Shown piece after piece: positions 54,046 through 62,943 of a stretch of DNA of 64,000 nt. The notes below the pieces were generated by a model. That model was not told the origin of the DNA and made no database searches. It saw only the letters and a program-made list of their open reading frames with translations. The stretch is from Psychrobacter submarinus. Lineage in GTDB: Bacteria; Pseudomonadota; Gammaproteobacteria; Pseudomonadales; Moraxellaceae. Within the stretch, counting starts at the first letter, position 1. Each line of letters starts with the position of its first letter. The stretch lies in the NCBI RefSeq assembly GCF_904846685.1, contig NZ_CAJHBQ010000002.1, forward strand, positions 62,001 through 126,000. Reading direction: 5' to 3'. Both the position numbers and the translations under genes were made by a program.

Positions 54046-54828
54046 ATGATAGACAATAATGAGAGCAGCACCTCATCAGCAGTGAGCCCTGCAGCGCCAG
54101 TACCCCTACGCTTATCGATGCAGAACTTAGGCAAGCGCTACGGTAAGCGCTGGGTCGTCAAAGACGTGTCGTTCTCTGTTGAACAAGGACAAGTGGTTGG
54201 CCTGTTAGGTCCAAATGGCGCGGGTAAGACCACTAGTTTTTATATGGTAGTTGGCCTCGTCAATATGGATAAAGGCCGCGTTAGCCTAGGAAAAATAGAT
54301 CTATCTAAATATGCCATGCATGAGCGGGCGCGGGCAGGGATAGGCTATCTGCCGCAAGAGGCTTCCATCTTTCGTAAGCTGTCTATCGAAGATAATATAC
54401 TAGCTATTTTGCAAACGCGCAGCGAGCTGTCTGCAAATGAGCAGCGCCAAGAGCTTGAAAAACTGATCGCTGAGTTCCATCTAGAGCATGTCCGTAGCTC
54501 TTTGGGCATGAGCGTCTCAGGGGGCGAGCGGCGCCGCTGCGAGATTGCTCGAGCTTTGGCTGCAGATCCAAAGTTTGTGCTATTAGATGAGCCGTTCGCT
54601 GGCGTTGATCCTATATCCGTGGGGGATATCAAAGAGGTGATACTCACCTTAAAAAATCGCGGTATTGGCGTGCTGATTACTGACCATAATGTTCGTGAGA
54701 CGCTAGCGATTTGCGAAAAGGCGTATATTGTCTCAGAAGGCGCTATCATCGCTGAGGGCACTTCTCGTGAAGTGCTAGAGAACGAGTTGGTTAAGTCCGT
54801 CTATTTGGGTAAAGACTTTCAGGTTTAA
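54046..54828 (+). CDS. lptB: LPS export ABC transporter ATPase LptB
   Basis: Cytoplasmic ATPase of the LptB2FG extractor. The 260 residues contain [20 protein letters not shown] (Walker A), [14 protein letters not shown] (Q-loop), [15 protein letters not shown] (signature), [11 protein letters not shown] (Walker B) and [10 protein letters not shown] (switch His). An N-terminal extension of about 20 Ser/Pro-rich residues precedes the core compared with the 241 of E. coli. Last lpt gene of the cluster; rpoN, which often follows, is replaced by radA. Confidence 0.95.
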   Translation: MIDNNESSTSSAVSPAAPVPLRLSMQNLGKRYGKRWVVKDVSFSVEQGQVVGLLGPNGAGKTTSFYMVVGLVNMDKGRVSLGKIDLSKYAMHERARAGIGYLPQEASIFRKLSIEDNILAILQTRSELSANEQRQELEKLIAEFHLEHVRSSLGMSVSGGERRRCEIARALAADPKFVLLDEPFAGVDPISVGDIKEVILTLKNRGIGVLITDHNVRETLAICEKAYIVSEGAIIAEGTSREVLENELVKSVYLGKDFQV

Positions 54829-54920
54829 AGTTTATTTCTGTTGATGAACTAGTATTTTATTTGTCATATCTTTCTTTTATGACGACTTTATTTTAATCGT
54901 TTATTAAACGACGTCAATTA

Positions 54921-54944
54921 GGTAGCCAAGTGGTCTTGGCTATC
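54921..54944. terminator. Stem-loop after lptB without T tract
   Basis: GGTAGCCAAG-TGGT-CTTGGCTATC: 10-base stem with one G-T pair. A T-rich but interrupted stretch follows. It may be a weak terminator or an mRNA-stabilising hairpin. Confidence 0.4.
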
Positions 54945-55060
54945 ATCTCCTATCCTTTATTTTTACTACCTCCTTATTTAATACACTATATCTTCTTTTA
55001 TTCCTAGACTTTTGAGCTTATATTCGTTTGAGCTCATAATTCACTTAAGGTGCATATACT

Positions 55061-56503
55061 ATGGCAAAAAATAAAAGCAGCTACGTCTGCCAAAATTGTG
55101 GCGCTCACTTTGGTAAGTGGGCGGGGCAGTGCAGCGACTGCGGCGAATGGAATACCTTAGTCGAAGCGCCAGATGTTAGTATGCCGCATCATAATAAAAG
55201 CTCAGCTAAGTCGGCATCTAGCCGTGTTACGCCGCGTGCTAGCAGCGCCCCTGCAGGGAACTATTCGGGAACGCATAGCGCAGTGATGCCGCTAAATGCA
55301 GTGAGCGTCACTTTAGATACCCGCCTGCCAACTGGCATCAGTGAGTTTGACCGCGTATTAGGCGGCGGCTTAGTAGCAGGCTCGGTTGTGCTTATCGGCG
55401 GAGACCCTGGTATCGGTAAATCCACTATCTTGCTACAGACAGCGACCAATATGGCAAGAGCGGACTCATTAGCGGGTAGCGCGCTATATGTCACCGGTGA
55501 GGAGTCATTAGCGCAAGTTGCTATGCGCGCCAAGCGTTTAGAATTACCAGCAGACAGACTGCGAGTTTTGGCTGAGACTAATGTAGAGACCATTTGCGCC
55601 GCGTTGACTCAAGAGCAGCCCGCTATTGCCATTATTGACTCTATTCAGACGATCTACACTGATGCTATCAATTCAGCTCCTGGCGGTGTCAGTCAAATTC
55701 GTGAGTCAGCAGCGATTTTGACTCGTTATGCCAAGCAGACGGGGACTGCGCTGTTTTTAGTGGGTCATGTGACCAAGGAAGGTACCTTAGCAGGCCCTAG
55801 AGTGCTTGAGCACATGGTGGATACGGTACTGTATTTCGAGGGTCAGTCTGACTCGCGCTTTCGCATGATTCGCGCCGTCAAAAACCGTTTTGGTGCGGTG
55901 AATGAGTTAGGCATTTTTGGTATGACGGATATGGGGCTCAAGGAAGTCGCTAACCCATCAGCGATATTTTTAAGCCGTTATGATAAGCCCGTGGCAGGGT
56001 CGGTGGTCATGGTGAGCCGAGAGGGCACACGGCCACTATTAGTGGAGGTGCAAGCCTTAGTTGATGACTCACAAGGGCAGCCAAGGCGTATGGCACTAGG
56101 GCTTGATTATCAAAGAATGTCTATGCTGCTTGCGGTGATGCACCGGCATGGCGGTATCCATACGAGTGGGCAGGATGTCTACGTCAACGTCGTGGGCGGC
56201 GTAAAGGTGATTGAGACCGGCTCTGATCTAGCAGTGCTGCTCGCTTGTGCCTCTAGTATAAAGGAAAAACCGCTACCTTCGTCATTAGCGGTATTCGGTG
56301 AGGTTGGGTTGTCAGGTGAGATACGTCCTGTGCCGAACGGACAAGAGCGCCTAAAAGAAGCGATGAAGCATGGCTTTAAGCATGCCATCATCCCTAAGTC
56401 CAATGCACCCGCTGCCAACTCAGCTCAGTTTAAGGGCATCAATGTCATAGCCGTAGAGCGTCTTGACGATGCTATTGAAAGCGCCTTTGAGATAGACTTT
56501 TAG
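55061..56503 (+). CDS. radA: DNA repair protein RadA
   Basis: Branch-migration helicase of recombination. The 480 residues have the N-terminal C4 zinc finger (CQNCG and CSDCGEWNT), the RecA-like ATPase with GGDPGIGKSTILLQ (about 112-125) and IIDSIQTIY, the KNRFG motif and a C-terminal Lon-like domain (GGVKVIETGSDLAVLLA, LPSSLAVFGEVGLSGEIRPV). A Ser-rich insert follows the zinc finger. Single gene with its own terminator. Confidence 0.95.
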   Translation: MAKNKSSYVCQNCGAHFGKWAGQCSDCGEWNTLVEAPDVSMPHHNKSSAKSASSRVTPRASSAPAGNYSGTHSAVMPLNAVSVTLDTRLPTGISEFDRVLGGGLVAGSVVLIGGDPGIGKSTILLQTATNMARADSLAGSALYVTGEESLAQVAMRAKRLELPADRLRVLAETNVETICAALTQEQPAIAIIDSIQTIYTDAINSAPGGVSQIRESAAILTRYAKQTGTALFLVGHVTKEGTLAGPRVLEHMVDTVLYFEGQSDSRFRMIRAVKNRFGAVNELGIFGMTDMGLKEVANPSAIFLSRYDKPVAGSVVMVSREGTRPLLVEVQALVDDSQGQPRRMALGLDYQRMSMLLAVMHRHGGIHTSGQDVYVNVVGGVKVIETGSDLAVLLACASSIKEKPLPSSLAVFGEVGLSGEIRPVPNGQERLKEAMKHGFKHAIIPKSNAPAANSAQFKGINVIAVERLDDAIESAFEIDF

Positions 56504-56537
56504 CTATTAATTGCTGTATCCGTTTATTATGCGCATC

Positions 56538-56575
56538 AAAAAGAGCGCCTAGTTCGTTAAACTAGGCGCTCTTTT
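56538..56575. terminator. Bidirectional terminator between radA and the RlpA-like gene
   Basis: AAAAAGAGCGCCTAGT-TCGTTA-AACTAGGCGCTCTTTTT: 16-base stem with T runs on both strands. Confidence 0.93.
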
Positions 56576-56620
56576 TAGCTTAATAAAGCTATCCTTTGCA
56601 ATAATAACAGCCAATCAAGA

Positions 56621-57235
56621 TTAGGGACCAGCAACGCGTTCGATTGAGACGTTACCGACGCCTTTACTGGTGATGCCCAACTGCTTAGCTGCACCGTAAG
56701 ATAAGTCTAAGACTCGCTTACCATGGAAAGGGCCACGATCATTGACTTTTACTACCACGCTTTTACCATTGTTTTTGTTGGTCACCTTTACATAGCAGTT
56801 CAGTGGTAGTGAGCGGTGAGCAGCGGTTAGGGCGTTCATATCGAAGGTTTCACCGCTGGCTGTTTTACGACCATGAAACTTACGACCGTACCATGATGCC
56901 AGACCCGTTTGCTTAAATTTGCCTACAGAATTGGAAGCCACAGCGGTCAAACGCTCTAGCACATCTTCGTCATTACTCGCCTGCGAGCTGTCGGCAGCTA
57001 GTAACGGGCTGTTTAATGCCAGTGAAGTTGGCTTGCGGGCTGATTTGACTAGGCTTGATGCACCATCGTGCTGGCGAGTTAACTCACCTAATACGCGATC
57101 AATATGGGAGGCGTTATCTTGAGATATTGCAGACAGCGCAGGACTCGTCTCTGCTGCTTGAGCATTAGAGATAACAGCAGAACCAGTAAATAGAACCACT
57201 GACATTGTCAGTAAACCAGATAGACGCTTATTCAT
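56621..57235 (-). CDS. RlpA-like septal ring lytic transglycosylase family protein
   Basis: 204 residues with a signal peptide (cut after AQA, about residue 27), a variable linker, then the double-psi beta-barrel domain: GLASWYGRKFHGRKTASGE, AAHRSLPLNCYVKVTN, VVKVNDRGPFHGKRVLDLSYGAAKQLG. The conserved His and Asp of the RlpA active site (KFHG, NDRGPF) are present. No lipobox and no SPOR domain, so it is a shorter, soluble version of RlpA. rodA, often linked to rlpA, is the next gene upstream on the same strand. Confidence 0.88.
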   Translation of the reverse strand: MNKRLSGLLTMSVVLFTGSAVISNAQAAETSPALSAISQDNASHIDRVLGELTRQHDGASSLVKSARKPTSLALNSPLLAADSSQASNDEDVLERLTAVASNSVGKFKQTGLASWYGRKFHGRKTASGETFDMNALTAAHRSLPLNCYVKVTNKNNGKSVVVKVNDRGPFHGKRVLDLSYGAAKQLGITSKGVGNVSIERVAGP

Positions 57236-57768
57236 ATATACCTCTTTGACTTGTACTCTAAAACTTGAGCGCAGAAATATTAAATCATAATAACTTATGC
57301 CGATTACCAGTAGACCGGCTTTAATCGCGCTGGCTGTTTAGAGTGATACTGCTATGTATGCTAGTACTAGCAGATAAAAGCCATTATTTTTAAAGTAGAG
57401 TAAGTTTATCTTTATATAAACAATTCAATAACAAATAACATAATCAATGTCGGACTATACTTGCAAGTTATGGCTTCACTATATACTTATGAAAAGTTGC
57501 TTAGCAGCTCTGTATAAGTTATGTACCATATTACGATTTAAACAGGTTATCGTAATTGAACCGTAATGACAAGTAAAAAACCTTGCAATGTTATACAAAT
57601 TACAGCTCTAGTTAAGTTTAGCTAATTAAAGCAACCTTTTTATAAAGTTACTCTGTTCTCAGCTAGTTTATATCTAGCGTCTATATAAGGACAAGGGACA
57701 TAAAAATAAAGCTATTAAAGCACTGTAACTATAACTAAGACGTTAACTAAGACGTTGAATAAAAAGCG
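57236..57768. other. 533-base AT-rich intergenic region
   Basis: No gene I can support. A 12-bp tandem duplication (AACTAAGACGTT, 57733-57744 and 57745-57756) lies close to the end of rodA. Confidence 0.5.
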
Positions 57769-58911
57769 CTAGGCGGCTCTATGCGTATGGATAGACATTA
57801 GCAAACCGAAGCCTGCCATCAAAGTGACAATTGCCGTACCCCCATAGCTGATAAAGGGTAGCGGAACACCAACTACAGGCAGGATACCGCCGACCATGCC
57901 CACATTGACAAATATATAGACGAAAAATGACATGGCGATAGCCCCTGCCAATAGCCGACTGTAATTGTCTGGATGAGTAAAAGCGATGAATAGAGCACGG
58001 CTTAATAAACAGGCATAAATAAACATCAATAACATGACGCCGACTAAGCCAAACTCTTCTGAGAATGCCGCGATAATAAAATCTGTATGACCCTCAGGCA
58101 AAAAATGCAGGTGCGATTGCGTGCCGTCTAAGTAGCCTTTACCTGTTATACCACCAGAGCCAATAGCGGTCTTCGACTGTATAATATTCCAGCCCGCGCC
58201 TTGAGCATCTGCGTCTGGATTAAGCAAAGTCAAAACTCGCGTGCGCTGATAATCATGTAATAAAAAATACCAAGCAAAGGTCACAAGCGGTATTGATAGT
58301 GCGACAGCGCCAGCGATCATCCACCATGATAGACCCGCCAAAAATAACACAAAAATACCACTAGCTGCGACCAACAGCGACGTCCCCAAATCAGGCTCTT
58401 TGGCGATTAATAGAACAGGGATCATAATAAGCGCTAGTGTACCGACGATGCTCGTCCACGATGGCGGTAGCTCACGTCTAGAGAGAAACCAAGCGCACAT
58501 CATCGGCATGCCAAGCTTCATAAATTCAGAAGGTTGTACGCTACCAAAGCCTGGTAAGTTGATCCAGCGCTGCGCCCCCATACGCACCTCGCCAATGAGC
58601 TCGACTAGTACTAATAAAAACAGCCCTAATACATAAAATATAGGTGTAAAGCTACGGTATATAGTTGGCGGTATCTGCGCCATAGTAAACATCACGGCAA
58701 AGGCTACCACGTAACTGACCATTTGACGCATGACCATACTTACGTTCTGAGTCGATGCGCTATATAAAATCGTCAGGCCGATACAGCACAACGCTAGCAG
58801 CAGTAAGGTGAGCCAAGGATCAATGTGGATGCGCTGCCAAATGTTAGGCTCATGACGCTGGCCGAGGTGATGGCTTTGACGTGAAAAACGATATTGCAAA
58901 TTAGAGGACAT
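57769..58911 (-). CDS. rodA: Rod shape-determining glycosyltransferase RodA
   Basis: SEDS-family peptidoglycan polymerase of the elongasome. The 380 residues have about ten membrane segments and the SEDS motifs: GAQRWINLPGFGSVQPSEFMK, KEPDLGTSLLV, GKGYLDGTQSHLHFLPEGHTDFI, AFSEEFGLVG and FISYGGTAIV. The SHLHFLPEGHTDFI wording identifies RodA rather than FtsW. Length matches E. coli RodA (370). Its partner PBP2 gene (mrdA) is not in the window. Confidence 0.94.
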   Translation of the reverse strand: MSSNLQYRFSRQSHHLGQRHEPNIWQRIHIDPWLTLLLLALCCIGLTILYSASTQNVSMVMRQMVSYVVAFAVMFTMAQIPPTIYRSFTPIFYVLGLFLLVLVELIGEVRMGAQRWINLPGFGSVQPSEFMKLGMPMMCAWFLSRRELPPSWTSIVGTLALIMIPVLLIAKEPDLGTSLLVAASGIFVLFLAGLSWWMIAGAVALSIPLVTFAWYFLLHDYQRTRVLTLLNPDADAQGAGWNIIQSKTAIGSGGITGKGYLDGTQSHLHFLPEGHTDFIIAAFSEEFGLVGVMLLMFIYACLLSRALFIAFTHPDNYSRLLAGAIAMSFFVYIFVNVGMVGGILPVVGVPLPFISYGGTAIVTLMAGFGLLMSIHTHRAA

Positions 58912-59245
58912 AGATAGAGTCGATACTAAAGAGAGAAGGTCAATGAGACGTTACGGATAACGCTAAACTATAAAGAGGGCGCAAAAACACATGATTGTAA
59001 ATGATTATAAAAAGTCACGTGATTATAAAGATTATGATAATAAATGTTAAAAGCGAAGCTATTGCTTATTATGATAGACGATATTTTAGCCTGCTTACTC
59101 AAAATTTGATAGTATCCATAGATTATACTACAGCTATAGACTCAATACTCTTTGTGAGTGCTTGCAAGCGATATTGACTTGATCATCTAGCGATAGGCGC
59201 TGTGTCTTAATAAATTCGATAAATATCTAGTGGTAATAATTGCAT
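58912..59245. other. 334-base intergenic region between divergent rodA and the M15 peptidase gene
   Basis: AT-rich with GATTATAAA-like near repeats around 58990-59040. It must hold both promoters, but I see no convincing pair of boxes. Confidence 0.4.
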
Positions 59246-60163
59246 ATGATAAACACAAAAAATATGGCAGCGCTTAGTAAGCTGATGTTATTAACGCTGG
59301 CGTGCACGACTAGTATCTATACGAATGCTGCTATCTTAAATGATAGTAGCGAGCGCCGTATTCAAGTACGTCAGGGCAGTAGTACGACTACTGGTCAGGT
59401 TTATATCTCCCCTGCCAATACCAGTGTCATCAGAGGCGACAGTATGCAAGGACTGATTGCCCAAAAAAACCGGCAGTACAATTTCGATGCCAAGCTCTCT
59501 ATCGAAGAGAATCAGCGGGTTATCACGCCTAGCCGCTCACCGCGTTATAACACCTCTTATAATACTCAGTACGGCAGTCCGAATAACAACCACGACAGCT
59601 ACTATGGTGATAGGAGTGCGGACTTCAATACTTGGTTAAACAGTAATCGCTTCCGCGCGCAGCAAGTCGCTGACTATCAGCGTTATCTCAGCTCACAGTT
59701 AGGGACACGAAACGTACCTCCGATGGAGCAGTTACTGACTACCGCTCGCAGCTGGGATCGCTGTGGTTATGAGCCTTTTCAGTTGCCGCCGCGGGAGCTT
59801 TGGTCAAATATGGTACCGACGCTAAGCTTATATAGTCAGCTAAAAAACCAAGGCGTGCTGCCTGCTAGTACCGAGATTCGTTCTGCCTATCGCAGTCCTA
59901 GCCTCAACTCCTGTGCAGGCGGTGCCAGAAATAGCAAGCACATGACGGCGAGCGCGATAGATGTTTGGGTGCCTGAATATGACGGAAATCTGTGGCAGCT
60001 GAGCCGTATGCAAGATAGCTTATGTCAGTTTTGGCAATATCAAGGTCAAGCTATGGACTTTGGTTTAGGATTATATTCGACAGGAGCGGTACATTTAGAC
60101 TCGCAAGGTTACCGCAAATGGGGCTTTGGTAACACCAGTAGTAGCTCTTCTTGCCGCTACTAG
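59246..60163 (+). CDS. M15-family D-Ala-D-Ala carboxypeptidase-like protein
   Basis: 305 residues from the ATG at 59246, with a signal peptide (LMLLTLACTTSIYTNA). The N-terminal half is Ser/Asn/Tyr-rich and probably disordered. The C-terminal half is an M15-type zinc domain: EIRSAYRSPSLNSCAGGARNSK, then HMTASAIDVWVPEYDG (His and Asp zinc ligands) and GAVHLD (third ligand). Likely trims peptidoglycan peptides in the periplasm, in keeping with nearby rodA and the RlpA-like gene. The C-terminus is a Ser run ending in CRY. Confidence 0.82.
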   Translation: MINTKNMAALSKLMLLTLACTTSIYTNAAILNDSSERRIQVRQGSSTTTGQVYISPANTSVIRGDSMQGLIAQKNRQYNFDAKLSIEENQRVITPSRSPRYNTSYNTQYGSPNNNHDSYYGDRSADFNTWLNSNRFRAQQVADYQRYLSSQLGTRNVPPMEQLLTTARSWDRCGYEPFQLPPRELWSNMVPTLSLYSQLKNQGVLPASTEIRSAYRSPSLNSCAGGARNSKHMTASAIDVWVPEYDGNLWQLSRMQDSLCQFWQYQGQAMDFGLGLYSTGAVHLDSQGYRKWGFGNTSSSSSCRY

Positions 60164-60386
60164 TAAACCATTCTGAATAATTGTTTACCCTTTAGACCTA
60201 TAGGTCATTTAATAATGTTTAATAAAAGCCTATAGTATGTTTTAATGCCTAGCCTGTTTTTGCAGAGAGGATAAGTTATTCCTCTGCTGTCATTGGGTAG
60301 TACTATCAAATATCAGAACTTACTATAAAATATTTTATTTTAAGGTTGAAGCGCTTAAAAAGGCTAAAAAAGCAAAGGGTATAACA

Positions 60387-60941
60387 GTGTCAGATAGACA
60401 ATTGCCTCGAGTAGCGAACCGCTATTCAGCTCAGAGTAATCCGGTAGGGCTCACTAAAAAACACTCAAGCTTTTTGGCTCTAACAGTCAGTACAGGATTG
60501 CTCTTTATCTCTGCTTGTACTTCTGATAAGGCGAATTCGCCTATAGCAGATGAGCCAGCTGTAGTAAGAGAGCAAGTCCAGTCTGATATCGAAGATAAAA
60601 TTGTGAACTCATACGCCCGTGTTGCTGCTAAAAAACCGGATCTATGCCCAAAGCTCGTTCAAAAAGAGGTAGATAATACTGTAATCGAACGCAAAGCTGA
60701 GGTTATGGTAAATAACAGCTGTGATTACTTCTTATATCCTAAAGTAGGCGAACACATAGCGGTCAGTCTTAATAACGATCAGATAGAAGCGTTATTGGTT
60801 ACCCCAAAGATTTACAACTTTGCCAATGGCGACTACGAAGTGCTGTCTTACGACAAGCACGTGATACGCCTGTCTTATGATGGCGCAGGCTACAAGCCTG
60901 AGCAATTTAGTTATGATGTGACGATAGCCATTACAGAATAA
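60387..60941 (+). CDS. Hypothetical lipoprotein
   Basis: 184 residues from a GTG. A 28-residue basic stretch precedes a hydrophobic segment ending in the lipobox FISACT (about residues 39-44), so the true start may be further downstream or the leader is long. The mature part has two cysteines (DLCPKL, NSCDYF) and predicted beta strands. No family recognised. It is convergent with the M16 peptidase genes; MITE copy 8 begins 13 bases after its stop. Confidence 0.65.
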   Translation: MSDRQLPRVANRYSAQSNPVGLTKKHSSFLALTVSTGLLFISACTSDKANSPIADEPAVVREQVQSDIEDKIVNSYARVAAKKPDLCPKLVQKEVDNTVIERKAEVMVNNSCDYFLYPKVGEHIAVSLNNDQIEALLVTPKIYNFANGDYEVLSYDKHVIRLSYDGAGYKPEQFSYDVTIAITE

Positions 60942-60953
60942 GCTGTCTTGTTA

Positions 60954-61256
60954 GGGCGTGTTGAACATTCACAAATGCGCACTGCTGATCGCTACTAGTT
61001 AATCAAAGCTGTGTTCTAGTCGTCGTTAAAATTGCAGGTAACGCTTATTGCATTGGCTAGCTGATTTTATTTAAACAGTCGCAACGACTAGGGCGATTTT
61101 AGCATCAGCCCTCACGACAACAACAGGGACAGGACTATTTTTTGCCGCTTCATCGTTAAAAATAGACGCTTAGAATGACTAAACTTACCATTTTTATCTG
61201 CAAATCGCCTAAAAAATAGTCTCTGTCAGTGCCATGGTCGAATGTTCAACACGCCC
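60954..61256 (+). mobile_element. TA-flanked palindromic MITE, copy 8 (303 bp)
   Basis: Perfect terminal repeats and TA flanks; long-lobe variant like copies 2 and 5. The right lobe carries ATCGTTAAAAAT on one arm (as in copy 3) and ATTTTTATC on the other (as in copy 2). It lies between convergent genes. Confidence 0.95.
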
Positions 61257-61300
61257 TAATAAAAAATCAGCACAGCGCGTTTAAAGTTAAATGGCTATAC

Positions 61301-61314
61301 GTTCAAACGCCCTA
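61301..61314. repeat. Possible solo MITE terminal repeat
   Basis: GTTCAAACGCCCTA differs by one missing base from the end GTTCAACACGCCCTA of the MITE. It lies 45 bases beyond copy 8 in the same orientation and may be the scar of an older element. Confidence 0.45.
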
Positions 61315-61353
61315 CTAGGATTGTTTTTATCTTCCTGTCTTTTTATTCGCGCT

Positions 61354-62898
61354 TTACTCTTTAGCGCTATCGCCTTTATCCTGCCAAGGGTCATCCGCTC
61401 CCACAGTCACAATCAAAAACTTATTAGTATCTAATGTGCTGCGTAACGTTTCGTTGACTTCAGCGAGCTTGACGCTATCAATACGGCTCACATAATCCTT
61501 CAGATAGCTGTCAGGTAAGTGATAAAAATTCATCATCCCAAGCAAGCCGTTGATGCCTGCATTACTGGCGAAGCTCATAGGAAAGCTATTCTTTAGATTA
61601 TCAGTGGTTAGGCGCATCTCATCTTTCGTAATTCCTTCCTCTAAAGTATCGTTAATCACGCCTAAGCTGGCATCGATAGCCGCGCGCGCTTTATCGTTGC
61701 GCGTTGAGAAGCCAATCTGATAGGGACCGCGCGCAAGCATTGGATTCATAGCGCCTGAGATACCATAAGTGTAGCCTAAGTTTTGGCGAATCTCAGTCAT
61801 TAATCGCGCATTAAAATTTCCGCCTGCTAACACATCATTACCCACCGCAAAGTTGGTTTGCTGCTGCTGGGCAATAGGGTCAGTGGCACGCTTAGTACCC
61901 AGTTGCCCCATTAACACAGTGGTCTGAGTGCTGGGGAAGTCAATATGAATGTTTTGTGACTGCGTTAATGGCTTAGGCTCAGGTAATATCGGCGCCGTTT
62001 TGCCTCTTGGCAAGTTATTGGTGATGTCATTTGCCAGCCGCTTCGCTTGCGCTAACGTCAAATGACCTGTCATCGCAAGAGAGGCGTTATTTGCGACCAA
62101 ATAGCGGTTCTGAAAGTCTTGCAAGTCTTTTTGGTTCAGAGTCGGCACCGTCTCAAGTGTACCAGAGGAGGGGTGAGCATAAGGGTGCGTGCCATAGAGC
62201 GCTTTGTTAAAAGCGAGACTGGCAAGGCTACCTGGATCTTGTTTTTGTTGCTGCAGACCGACTAGGAGTCTGGCTTTATTGCGGGCCAGTATTTGTTCAT
62301 TAAAAGTCGGCTCAGTGAGCATCTGGGTCATCAAGTCGATAGCGGGGAGCAGATGCTCATCATCAGACAAACTTCTGAGCGAGACGATAAACATATCCTT
62401 ATAAGCGCTACTATTTAGCGTAATACCTAGAGTCTCCACCGCGCGAGTGAAGTCATCTTCATCTCTGGTCTCAGTGCCCTGAGTGAGCATAGTGGCGACC
62501 ATGTTAGCGATACCAAAACCTTGCTTGCGAATACTGCCATCACGGGCGCTACCGGCGTTGAAACGCAAATCGATATCGACGATAGGGAGGGCAGTAGTAC
62601 GGACAAAGGAGACGGGTACGCCGGAGACAGTCGTGAAATGCTCAATATCAGGAACAGTCATTTTCAAAGGAGCAACGTTATCAAGGCTTGTGAGTTTTGA
62701 CAGGGCGGCAATAGGCGCACGGCTATCAACATTTGCAGCTGAACCTTTATAGTCTTCAGCAATATCAGTATCGGCAAGAGCAGTATTAGAGAGCGCAGCT
62801 AGTCCTAACAGGAGGCTACTGGTTAAAGTGGTGAGTAAGGCGCTTGGCGTAGCCTTTTTGGTAGTTGACTTAGTGACCAATGACGGTTTTTTATTCAT
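61354..62898 (-). CDS. M16-family peptidase, non-catalytic subunit
   Basis: 514 residues with a signal peptide (cut after ALA, about residue 42). Two M16 lobes are visible, but the zinc motif HxxEH is absent: GIANMVATMLTQGT stands where active subunits have GxAHxxEHMxxxGT. The second lobe keeps the R/Y substrate motif (LMTEIRQNLGYTYGISG). Such proteins pair with an active M16 subunit, here the upstream neighbour 45 bases away. Periplasmic location follows from the signal. Confidence 0.88.
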   Translation of the reverse strand: MNKKPSLVTKSTTKKATPSALLTTLTSSLLLGLAALSNTALADTDIAEDYKGSAANVDSRAPIAALSKLTSLDNVAPLKMTVPDIEHFTTVSGVPVSFVRTTALPIVDIDLRFNAGSARDGSIRKQGFGIANMVATMLTQGTETRDEDDFTRAVETLGITLNSSAYKDMFIVSLRSLSDDEHLLPAIDLMTQMLTEPTFNEQILARNKARLLVGLQQQKQDPGSLASLAFNKALYGTHPYAHPSSGTLETVPTLNQKDLQDFQNRYLVANNASLAMTGHLTLAQAKRLANDITNNLPRGKTAPILPEPKPLTQSQNIHIDFPSTQTTVLMGQLGTKRATDPIAQQQQTNFAVGNDVLAGGNFNARLMTEIRQNLGYTYGISGAMNPMLARGPYQIGFSTRNDKARAAIDASLGVINDTLEEGITKDEMRLTTDNLKNSFPMSFASNAGINGLLGMMNFYHLPDSYLKDYVSRIDSVKLAEVNETLRSTLDTNKFLIVTVGADDPWQDKGDSAKE

Positions 62899-62943
62899 AG
62901 CTCTTTCTTATTTGTAGTAGGCATTTGAGTAGCAGTGTGCTCA

